Origin: Spartobacteria bacterium UBA695
Lineage (GTDB): Bacteria > Verrucomicrobiota > Verrucomicrobiia > Chthoniobacterales > Chthoniobacteraceae
Length of the DNA stretch: 64,000 nt
Reading direction: 5' to 3'
NCBI GenBank assembly: GCA_002298145.1
Contig: DBMP01000025.1
Location: 124,001-188,000 of the forward strand
Below the pieces are notes generated by a model, which did no database searches, was not told the origin of the DNA, and saw only the letters and a list, made by a program, of their open reading frames with translations. This document shows positions 1 through 6,652 of the stretch, one piece after another. How positions within the stretch are numbered: position 1 is the stretch's first letter; each line of letters begins with the position of its first letter. The translations under genes and the position numbers were made by a program.

Positions 1-487
1 CACCGAGGCGCGCTTCAAGGCGATGCTCGAAACCGCCCGGCGCGATCTGCCGCTGCTTGCCCGGCGCGTCAGCGACCTGGCCGGGACGGTCCTCAAAGCC
101 CGCGCCACCATCCTCGCCTCGCCCAAGCGCTACCCAGGCCTGGAGGAGGACCTGGAGCGCCTCGTGCCCGCCGATTTCCTCGACCAGACGCCGCATCCCC
201 AGCTCCACCACCTCCCGCGCTACCTGCGGGCCGTCCAGCTCCGGGCGGAGCGCGCCTCGATCAGCCCACTTTATTTGACCAAAGACCGGGAAAAAGCCCG
301 TTCGCTGGCTCCATTTCTACCCGGCGGCGAGGTGGAAAAGACCATCCCACCGGAAAACCGGGAAGCCTACCGCTGGCTGCTGGAGGAATTCCGGGTCAGC
401 CTTTTCGCCCAGGAGCTCGGCACGGCCCAGCCCGCCTCAGCCCAGCGGTTGAGTGCGCTAGCGGACGCCGGTCGAGCCGTTCGGTGA
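1..487 (+). CDS. hrpA: ATP-dependent helicase HrpA-type, C-terminal fragment (DUF3418)
   Basis: The reading frame is open from base 2, so the gene begins upstream of the window and only about the last 160 residues are present. The segment RRYPGLEEDLERLVP-like core, followed by LPRYLRAVQLRAERA and a terminal LFAQELGTAQPASAQRL, matches the C-terminal DUF3418 region of HrpA-like DEAH-box RNA helicases, which act on structured RNA or mRNA in the cytoplasm. The helicase motor itself lies outside the window. The 3' end converges with and overlaps the M48 protease gene by about 30 bases on the opposite strand. The family call rests on the distinctive C-terminal motif pattern from memory; no helicase motif can be checked here. 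Confidence 0.75.
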   Translation, partial: TEARFKAMLETARRDLPLLARRVSDLAGTVLKARATILASPKRYPGLEEDLERLVPADFLDQTPHPQLHHLPRYLRAVQLRAERASISPLYLTKDREKARSLAPFLPGGEVEKTIPPENREAYRWLLEEFRVSLFAQELGTAQPASAQRLSALADAGRAVR

Positions 488-1459
488 GGTCGGAACGCCC
501 GGGATCGTTTGCGAGTGCAGGGCTTTTTGTTGAGCCTGGATTTCCTTGGCCCGCTTCTGAGCCTGCGCCACGGCGGGCACGGCCAGGCTCGCCAGCATGG
601 CCACAATCGCCACAGTCACGAGGACATTCGCCCCGCCGCCGCGCCCTCCGGCGGTGAAAATGGCGAAGAAATAGGCCAGCGGATGCCGCCCGCCCCGGAC
701 CATGGGGGAGCCGTCGCGTAAGGAGATCAACTGGGCGACGCGCTGGGAAAGGGTCGGGTAGCCGGAGGTCAGCTCGTGCAGCGAAACAAAGAAGCCGCGG
801 TGCTCCCGGTGCTGCCGGGCAAAGGAATCCGGGCTCATGCAAAGCCCGGCCACCTTGCCGCCGGAAAGGGCCATCATGGCTTCGATGCCCCCGTCGATAT
901 TGCCGCAGGCGAGGGCCCCATGGCGGTCGCAGGTGGCCTCGCAGGCCCGGCGGTAAGCCGCACCGAGCAGCGGCACGAGGCTGCCCGGCAGGAGGAAGAG
1001 CTGCTTGACGATGTGGCCGCGTTTGATGTGTCCGAGTTCATGGCCGAGGATGAAGCGGATGCGCGGGGAGTCCTCGCCGTGGGCTTCCAGCATATCAGAA
1101 AAAAGCACCACGAAATCGCGCCCCGAAAAGCGGGTGGCAAAGGCGTTAAGGAGCCCGCCGGATTGCAGGATGTAAAGCTCGGGAACGTGCCTGACCCCAA
1201 GCTCGGAAGCGACCTCCAGGAACGTGTGGTACAAGCCGGGGAGCTGCTCTTCGCTCACCCGCACGCCCTCGGAGCGGAGATGCCCGATCAAGAGGCCGTG
1301 GCCAAACCAGAGAAACACGCCAAAGGCCAGGGCGTAGAGGATTCCGACGATGGAAATCAAGAGAGCCAGCCAGCAAACGAGGGAAACGAGGAGGACCAGG
1401 AAAAGGTAGGTTTTTTCCTTGGGAAGAGTGAGGGTTTCGGGGGAGAGTCCGTTCGACAT
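458..1459 (-). CDS. M48-family membrane zinc metalloprotease
   Basis: A 333-residue integral membrane protease of the HtpX/Ste24 type. Two hydrophobic segments lie at about residues 18-58. The zinc motif HELGH is at residues 140-144 inside ILGHELGHIKRGH, and a third ligand is likely E174 in the ExxxD pattern EATCD. Such enzymes cleave membrane or misfolded proteins at the cytoplasmic membrane. The C-terminus is unusual: a Gly-rich stretch leads to a hydrophobic segment (about 283-302) ending SLAVPAVAQAQKRAKE, which resembles the transmembrane and spine part of verrucomicrobial prepilins although it sits at the wrong end of the protein. The ATG at 1459 gives the full N-terminal membrane region. 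The gene is convergent with hrpA and divergent from the RraB-SseB gene. Confidence 0.85.
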   Translation of the reverse strand: MSNGLSPETLTLPKEKTYLFLVLLVSLVCWLALLISIVGILYALAFGVFLWFGHGLLIGHLRSEGVRVSEEQLPGLYHTFLEVASELGVRHVPELYILQSGGLLNAFATRFSGRDFVVLFSDMLEAHGEDSPRIRFILGHELGHIKRGHIVKQLFLLPGSLVPLLGAAYRRACEATCDRHGALACGNIDGGIEAMMALSGGKVAGLCMSPDSFARQHREHRGFFVSLHELTSGYPTLSQRVAQLISLRDGSPMVRGGRHPLAYFFAIFTAGGRGGGANVLVTVAIVAMLASLAVPAVAQAQKRAKEIQAQQKALHSQTIPGVPTSPNGSTGVR

Positions 1460-1547
1460 GAGGCCCTTTCTAGCCGGGCCCTTTTCACAAGTCCAGCCTC
1501 GCTTTTCCGGTTGCTATTTGCCCCGGGGGCTGCGACTTTTCCTCGGC

Positions 1548-2468
1548 ATGCAAACGATCCCGCTGGCCCAACTTGAGGAAATGTTCGCCTCCCTGCGAAC
1601 AGAAGACAACTCGATCGACGGTGAAATGCTTTGGGGCTATTACTTCACGGCCCCTGAAGCCGATGCCCTCGAGCCGGTCGCCAAGGCGCTCGAAGAACTT
1701 GGTTACGACGTCGCCGATATTTTCGAGAGCGACGAGGAGCCGCTCTTTATTCTCCAGGCCGAACGCTTTGAAAAACAGACGCCGGAAACCCTTTTTGCCC
1801 TCAACGCCGAACTCGAAGCTCTGGCCGCGAAGTTCCCTGGCGTGGAATATGACGGCATGGACGTGAACGCACTGGATGGCGACGCTTCGCTCGAAGAAGG
1901 CGAAGGCGGCCACGGCTGCTGCGGCGGCCATGGCGGCGGGGAAGGCTGCGGCTGCGGCCACGGCTCCGAGTCCCAGGAGGAAGAGCACGAATGTTGCGGC
2001 GGCAGCGGCGAAGGGTGCTGCGGACGCCACGTTCACCACGAAGGCGAGCCGATCGAGAACCCTCAGATTCTCGAGGCCATCGAGCGCATCGCCACGGATC
2101 GTTCGGAGGACGCCCAGCGCGAAATGACGCTCGCCTTGCAGCGCGGGCTCTACCTGGTTCCGGTTTTCTCAGGCCGCCTCGATACGGAACCGACCGACGA
2201 CCAGGCCATCCAAGTGCTGGTCTGCACGGACGAAAATAACGACGAATACCTTCCGCTTTTCACCGACGAAAACGCGCTCAAAGCCTGGACCCAGGAGAAC
2301 GTCTCCGCGATGGTCCTCACCGCTCCGGAAGCCTGGGACTTCATCCTGACCCAGCCCGAATGCGCGGGCGGCGTGCTCAACCCCGGCAGCTCGGCCCTCC
2401 CGCTCAACCGCGATATGGTCGGCATCCTTAAGAAGATGATCGAAGACCACGAGCAGGAAAACGCGTAA
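1548..2468 (+). CDS. RraB-like / SseB-like fusion with Cys/His-rich linker
   Basis: A 306-residue cytoplasmic protein with three parts. Residues 1-105 look like the RraB (ribonuclease E inhibitor) fold: LEEMFASLRTEDNSIDGE, then YYFTAPEADALEPVAKALEELG. Residues 120-165 form a Gly-rich linker with eight cysteines (124, 125, 134, 136, 149, 150, 157, 158) and seven histidines, a plausible metal-binding or metal-sensing segment. Residues 170-306 resemble the SseB N-terminal domain (ALQRGLYLVPVFSGRL, then a TDENALKAW segment). The ATG at 1548 is preferred over an upstream in-frame start because the RraB homology begins there. A strong hairpin terminator follows. The domain calls come from pattern memory; the linker composition is read directly. 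Confidence 0.7.
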   Translation: MQTIPLAQLEEMFASLRTEDNSIDGEMLWGYYFTAPEADALEPVAKALEELGYDVADIFESDEEPLFILQAERFEKQTPETLFALNAELEALAAKFPGVEYDGMDVNALDGDASLEEGEGGHGCCGGHGGGEGCGCGHGSESQEEEHECCGGSGEGCCGRHVHHEGEPIENPQILEAIERIATDRSEDAQREMTLALQRGLYLVPVFSGRLDTEPTDDQAIQVLVCTDENNDEYLPLFTDENALKAWTQENVSAMVLTAPEAWDFILTQPECAGGVLNPGSSALPLNRDMVGILKKMIEDHEQENA

Positions 2469-2485
2469 GCTTTTTACCTTAAACC

Positions 2486-2519
2486 AAAGGCGCAAAGAGA
2501 GCTTTCTCCTTGCGCCTTT
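2486..2519. terminator. Bidirectional hairpin terminator
   Basis: AAAGGCGCAA (2486-2495) pairs with TTGCGCCTTT (2510-2519) in a 10-bp stem, followed by a T run on the plus strand. It lies between the convergent RraB-SseB gene and the suf operon and could serve both. Confidence 0.85.
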
Positions 2520-2545
2520 TTTGTTTGGAAAAACAGCGGGCTTTT

Positions 2546-3802
2546 CTACGCTCCGAGCTTGGCTCGGACGAGTTCGCCGAGCTTCGCGCCGAGCACTTCG
2601 TTGCCGAGGCGGTCGATGGCCTCTTGCAGGAAGCCCTGGACCATCAGTTCCAGCGCGATGTGCTTGGGGATGCCGCGCGCCAGCAGGTAGAAGAGCTCAT
2701 CGGCGTCGATCTGCCCGGAGGTCGCGCCGTGGGAACAACGCACTTCGTCGGCCAGGATCTCCAGCCCGGGCATTGAGTCGGCCTCGGCGTCTTCGCTTAA
2801 GAGCAGGTTGCGCACTTTCTGGTAGGCGTCGGTGCGGTGGGCGTCGGGCTCGACCTTGATCATGCCCGCAAAAATGGCACGGGAGGCGTCATCGAGGGCG
2901 TTTTTGTAAAGCAGATCGCTTGCGGCCCCAGGGGCGGCGTGGTCCTGGAAGGTGCGCAGGTCGAATTCCTGTTCGCCTGCCCCGACGGTGACGGCCAGCA
3001 TGTCGCTGCGGCCTCCTTCACCGGAAAGGCGGCTCATGGATTCGGTGCGGGCGTAGCGGCCGCCCAGGTTGACGTTGAGGCTTTTGACCTCGCCGCCCGC
3101 TGAAACCACGGTGTTGTTGACCTGCAGGGCCAGCGTTTTGAGGTTCCAGTTCTGCACGCAGACGTAGTCGACCCGCGCGCCCGGGCCGATGTAGAGGTCG
3201 TTGAAGCCGAGGGCCAGGCCGGAGGTGCCGGAGGTGGCGCCCATGAAGTAATCAATCAGCGTGACCTTGCTCCCCTCCTCCGCGATTAAGAGGGTGTGAG
3301 GGAAGACCGAGTTGGCCTCGCCGGAGAGCCAGTGGAAGGTCTCGACGGGAAGGGCGATCTCGACGCCACGCGGGACGTAAAGGAGGGTGCCGGTCTTGAC
3401 GCGGGCGGCGTGGAGGGCGGCGAATTTCTCGCTACCCAGCGGGGCGCCCTGGACCATGAAGTGCTCGGCCAGGAGGCCGGGGTGTTCCCGGGCGGCCACG
3501 TCGAGGGGCTTCCAGATGACGCCTTTGGTGGCAAGGGTGTCGCCATAGAGCTCGCGGGCCAGCAACCCGTCGTTGGCGAAGATCATCCGGCCTGCGGACT
3601 GGGCGAGGCCAACGGAGCCCTTGATGATGCGGTCGCGGTCGCCTGCGAAGGGGGCTGTAGGCGAGGAGAAAGCGGTGAGGTCCAGCGCCTTCAGGTTGCT
3701 GAAGCGGAACTCCTCGTTGAGGCGCGTCGGCATCGGAAGCGTCTCAAAGCGTTTTCTCGCGGCGGCGCGGGAGGGTTCGTCAATGAATAAAGTCTGGCTC
3801 AT
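2546..3802 (-). CDS. sufD: Fe-S cluster assembly protein SufD
   Basis: A 418-residue SufBD-family protein, partner of SufB in the SufBC2D scaffold that builds iron-sulphur clusters in the cytoplasm. The C-terminal third carries the SufD hallmark CSHGATSGQIDADELFYL followed by the LMVQGFLQEAI segment. The central region has the beta-helix pattern of the family, including GTLLYVPRGVEIALPVE. The ATG at 3802 starts MSQTLFIDE. It is the last gene of the operon fur-sufC-sufB-sufD, with a 24-base gap to sufB, and a strong hairpin lies downstream. No sufS or sufU lies in the window, so the sulphur donor must be encoded elsewhere. Confidence 0.93.
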   Translation of the reverse strand: MSQTLFIDEPSRAAARKRFETLPMPTRLNEEFRFSNLKALDLTAFSSPTAPFAGDRDRIIKGSVGLAQSAGRMIFANDGLLARELYGDTLATKGVIWKPLDVAAREHPGLLAEHFMVQGAPLGSEKFAALHAARVKTGTLLYVPRGVEIALPVETFHWLSGEANSVFPHTLLIAEEGSKVTLIDYFMGATSGTSGLALGFNDLYIGPGARVDYVCVQNWNLKTLALQVNNTVVSAGGEVKSLNVNLGGRYARTESMSRLSGEGGRSDMLAVTVGAGEQEFDLRTFQDHAAPGAASDLLYKNALDDASRAIFAGMIKVEPDAHRTDAYQKVRNLLLSEDAEADSMPGLEILADEVRCSHGATSGQIDADELFYLLARGIPKHIALELMVQGFLQEAIDRLGNEVLGAKLGELVRAKLGA

Positions 3803-3826
3803 TTGGGTAATGAAATTTTTTGGGAA

Positions 3827-5236
3827 TTAGCCGACCGAGCCTTCCATTTCGAGGTCGATCAGGCGCTTGAGCTCCACCGAGTATTCCATCGGGAACTGGC
3901 GCACGAGGTCGTTGACGAAGCCGTTGACCGAAAGGCTCATGGCCTGGCCTTCGGTGAGGCCGCGCTGCTGCATGTAGAAGATCTGCTCGGCGCTGATCTG
4001 GCTGACGCTCGCCTCATGCTGCACGGCGTTGCCCGTGCCGCGCACGGTGATGGCCGGGTAGGTGTCGGTGCGGCTGTCGGTGTTGACCAAGAGCGCGTCG
4101 CAGACGGTGTTGTTTTTGCACCCTTTCAGGTGTTTCGGCACGTGGACGAGCCCGCGGTAGGTGGCGCGGCCGGTTCCGGCGGAGATCGACTTGGAGACGA
4201 TGTTGGAGGTCGTTTCGTCGGCCAGGTGGATCATCTTCGCCCCGGTATCCTGGTGCTGGCCGTTGCTGGCAAGCGCGATGGAGACGACTTCGCCGCGCGC
4301 TTTGCGGCCTTTCAAGACGACGCCCGGGTATTTCATTGTCAGGCGCGAGCCGATGTTGCAGTCGATCCACTTGACCTCGGCGTCCTCGTGGGCGATGGCC
4401 CGCTTGGTGACGAGGTTGAAGACGTTGCTGCTCCAGTTCTGCACGGTGACGTACTGGATTTTCGCCCCCTTGAGGGCGACCAGCTCCACCACGGCGGAGT
4501 GGAGGGTTGCGGTCTCGAATTTCGGCGCGGTGCACCCCTCCATGTACATCACCTCGGAGCCTTCGTCGGCGATGATGAGGGTCCGCTCGAACTGCCCGAA
4601 GCTCTCGGCGTTAATACGGAAGTAGGCCTGGAGCGGGTGCTTCACTTTCACCCCCGGCGGGACGTAGATGAAGGAACCGCCGCTAAAGACTGCGGAGTTA
4701 AGGGCGCTGAATTTGTTGTCGCCGGACGGGATGACTTTCCCGAACCATTTGCGGAAAATCTCCGGGTGCTTGAGGAGCCCTTCGGTGGGGCCGACAAAAA
4801 TGACGCCCTGCTCGCCGATGGCTTTCTTGATGTTGGAGTAGACGGCCTCGCTGTCGAACTGGGCCTCGACCCCGGCGAGGAATTTGCGTTCCTGTTCCGG
4901 GATGCCGAGCCGCTCGAAGGTCTCCTTCATGTCCTCGGGCACTTCCTCCCAGGAGCGCGTCGGCTTCTGGCCGTTGGAGAGGTAGTAGCGGATTTTGTCG
5001 AAGTCGAGGCTTTCGAGGTCCTTGGTGGCCCAGTGGGTGGGCAGCGGCTTGCTGTTGAAAATGTCGAGCGCCTTGAGGCGGAATTCGCGAATCCATTCCG
5101 GCTCTCCCTTGACGTCGGTGATGTAGTTGATGGTGTCGCGGTTGAGTCCGACTCCGGCGTCGAAGGCGTGGTGCTCGGGATAGGAAAAATCCCCGACGCT
5201 TCGGTCCAGGTTCAGTTCGGTTTTCGGTTGAGACAT
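3827..5236 (-). CDS. sufB: Fe-S cluster assembly protein SufB
   Basis: A 469-residue SufB, the main cluster scaffold subunit. Family features include FIYVPPGVKVKHPLQAYFR, the segment SEVMYMEGCTAP, a VTVQNWS motif, and the C-terminal QISAEQIFYMQQRGLTEGQA. In E. coli SufB the residue after FY in this last motif is a cysteine; here it is methionine, a substitution I recall in many other lineages, so I do not read it as inactivation. It lies between sufC and sufD with 24-base gaps on each side, consistent with one transcript from the fur promoter. Confidence 0.95.
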   Translation of the reverse strand: MSQPKTELNLDRSVGDFSYPEHHAFDAGVGLNRDTINYITDVKGEPEWIREFRLKALDIFNSKPLPTHWATKDLESLDFDKIRYYLSNGQKPTRSWEEVPEDMKETFERLGIPEQERKFLAGVEAQFDSEAVYSNIKKAIGEQGVIFVGPTEGLLKHPEIFRKWFGKVIPSGDNKFSALNSAVFSGGSFIYVPPGVKVKHPLQAYFRINAESFGQFERTLIIADEGSEVMYMEGCTAPKFETATLHSAVVELVALKGAKIQYVTVQNWSSNVFNLVTKRAIAHEDAEVKWIDCNIGSRLTMKYPGVVLKGRKARGEVVSIALASNGQHQDTGAKMIHLADETTSNIVSKSISAGTGRATYRGLVHVPKHLKGCKNNTVCDALLVNTDSRTDTYPAITVRGTGNAVQHEASVSQISAEQIFYMQQRGLTEGQAMSLSVNGFVNDLVRQFPMEYSVELKRLIDLEMEGSVG

Positions 5237-5260
5237 GGCGTGGTCCTCCGGTTTTGGGAT

Positions 5261-6025
5261 TTAGGCGACAGGGGCGGTTTCGGCCTCGTCTTTGACCCAG
5301 TCGTAGCCCTTGGCTTCGAGTTCGAGGGCGAGTTCCTTCGGCCCGCTCATGACGATTTTGCCGTTGACCATCACATGGATCACGTCGGGCGTGATGTAGT
5401 CCAGCAGGCGCTGGTAGTGGGTAATTAGAAGGATGCCCAAGTCAGGGCCGCGAAGCTTGTTGACGCCGCCCGAGGCAATGCGCAGGGCGTCGATGTCCAG
5501 GCCGCTATCCATTTCGTCCAGGATGGCGTAGCTCGGCTCGAGCATGGCCATTTGCAGGACTTCGCAGCGCTTTTTCTCGCCGCCGGAGAAGCCGACGTTG
5601 ATCGGCCGGGAGGTGAACGAGCGGTCCATCTCCAGAATGTCCATTTTCTCGTAAAGCTTGTAGTAATACTCGGTGGCCTCCAGCTCTTCTCCTTCGGGAA
5701 GACGGGCGGAGACGGCGGCGCGCAGGAAGTTGGCTACGGTGACGCCGGGGATTTCCATCGGATGCTGGAAGCCCAGGAAGATGCCTTTGCGCGAACGGAC
5801 GTCGGGCTCAAGGCCGAGGATGTTTTCGCCATCAAGAAGGATCTCGCCGCCGGTCACGGTGTAGTCCGGGTGGCCCGCGATCACTTTGGAAAGCGTGCTT
5901 TTACCGGAGCCGTTGGGGCCCATGATGGCGTGCACTTTGCCGCGTTCGATTTCCAGGCTAAGGCCTTTGACGATTTCGCGGTCGCCGATATTGACGTGCA
6001 GGTCCTTGATGACGAGTGACTTCAT
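5261..6025 (-). CDS. sufC: Fe-S assembly ATPase SufC
   Basis: A 254-residue ABC-type ATPase that powers remodelling of the SufB-SufD scaffold. It has Walker A GPNGSGKST, the signature FSGGEKKR, and Walker B ILDEMDSGLD, all characteristic of SufC. The start at 6025 is chosen because its ATG overlaps the stop of the Fur-family gene as ATGA (TCAT at 6022-6025 on the plus strand), giving translational coupling, and because the product then begins MKSLVIKDLHVNIGD as expected. A longer reading to 6169 would add an Arg-rich leader that looks like shadow translation of the regulator gene. Confidence 0.95.
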   Translation of the reverse strand: MKSLVIKDLHVNIGDREIVKGLSLEIERGKVHAIMGPNGSGKSTLSKVIAGHPDYTVTGGEILLDGENILGLEPDVRSRKGIFLGFQHPMEIPGVTVANFLRAAVSARLPEGEELEATEYYYKLYEKMDILEMDRSFTSRPINVGFSGGEKKRCEVLQMAMLEPSYAILDEMDSGLDIDALRIASGGVNKLRGPDLGILLITHYQRLLDYITPDVIHVMVNGKIVMSGPKELALELEAKGYDWVKDEAETAPVA

Positions 6026-6459
6026 AGCAGTGAGGTTGTTTGTTTTTGGGCGCAGGCGGGACAGAGGCCGCGCAGAGTGATTTCGACGTGTTCGAGTTGC
6101 GTGCCTTCGGGGAACTCCCACGACGCCTCCTGGGCGGGGTCGATGGGAACGTCGAAAACGACGCCGCACGTTTTACAGAAAAAATGGCCGTGGGGAACGA
6201 GGTTAGGGCAGTAACGGGAGGACCCCCGCTCGCAGTAGACCTGCCGGATGAGGCCGCTTTCGGTCAGCGCATCCAGGCAGTTGTAGACGGTGGCGAGCGA
6301 GATGGAGGGCATCCGTGCCTTGGCCCGCATGAAGACCTCGGAGGCGGTCGGGTGGTCCCGCTTTTCCATGAGCGCTTCGTACACGTAGCGCCGCTGGGGC
6401 GTCAGCCGAATGCCATGGCTTGTAATGGCGTCTTCAGAAGTAGCCGAGTGCGCTTTCAT
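6022..6459 (-). CDS. Fur-family metalloregulator heading the suf operon
   Basis: A 145-residue Fur/PerR-type repressor. The N-terminal winged helix (LTPQRRYVYEALMEK, SISLATVYNCLDAL) is followed by a dimerisation domain with HGHFFCKTCGVV and a C-terminal CPAC pair. The two CxxC pairs suggest a structural zinc site; the remaining His/Asp ligands would bind the regulatory metal. Its stop overlaps the sufC start, so it is the first gene of fur-sufC-sufB-sufD. That position implies direct control of Fe-S assembly by iron or peroxide. A palindrome in its promoter suggests autoregulation. Whether it is Fur or PerR cannot be settled from the sequence alone. Confidence 0.9.
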   Translation of the reverse strand: MKAHSATSEDAITSHGIRLTPQRRYVYEALMEKRDHPTASEVFMRAKARMPSISLATVYNCLDALTESGLIRQVYCERGSSRYCPNLVPHGHFFCKTCGVVFDVPIDPAQEASWEFPEGTQLEHVEITLRGLCPACAQKQTTSLL

Positions 6460-6499
6460 GGGTCGATTAACAGTATCGGGGCCCTGAGATATGAGATCA

Positions 6500-6535
6500 A
6501 GAATTATTCTAAAACAAAATCGAGATTGGTCTCAA
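6500..6535 (-). promoter_or_regulatory. Promoter and Fur-type operator of the fur-suf operon
   Basis: On the minus strand a -35 TTGAGA (6530-6535) and a -10 TAGAAT (6506-6511) are separated by 18 bases. The -10 is overlapped by the perfect odd palindrome AGAATTATTCT (6500-6510), similar to the core of Fur/PerR boxes. A second inverted repeat, GAGA-N4-TCTC, overlaps the -35. Repressor binding here would block polymerase, fitting autoregulation. Confidence 0.55.
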
Positions 6536-6564
6536 TAAGGAATACTTCTACGGGGAAATTCGCC

Positions 6565-6602
6565 TCAGAGGGCACGGAGGACGCGGAGAGAAAGGCAGAG
6601 GA
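6565..6602. repeat. Purine-rich CACGGAGG-type intergenic repeat remnant
   Basis: A run of near-repeats (CAGAGGGCACGGAGGACGCG, then GAGAGAAAGGCAGAGGA) lies in the divergent gap between fur and the PBP gene. It resembles a widely scattered intergenic repeat of the form ACGGAGGACACGGAGA that I recall from planctomycete, verrucomicrobial and other genomes. No coding potential is seen. Confidence 0.4.
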
Positions 6603-6614
6603 TTGACACGATCC

Positions 6615-6643
6615 TTGAGAAAACGGCGCACCCGGGATAGGAT
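6615..6643 (+). promoter_or_regulatory. Candidate promoter of the PBP2-type gene
   Basis: TTGAGA (6615-6620) and TAGGAT (6638-6643) are separated by 17 bases. The ATG at 6653 is only nine bases past the -10, so a transcript from here would be leaderless or nearly so. Confidence 0.35.
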
Positions 6644-6652
6644 GCTCCTCCC

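Noticed and set aside
3960..3990. Met in place of the E. coli SufB cysteine after FY
   Set aside because: Many functional SufB proteins lack this cysteine, so I do not treat it as odd.
3803..5428. A 541-codon open frame on the plus strand opposite sufB
   Set aside because: It is the exact complement of sufB, with Val/Asp/Gly/Phe-rich translation typical of antisense frames in GC-rich genes, and no family likeness.
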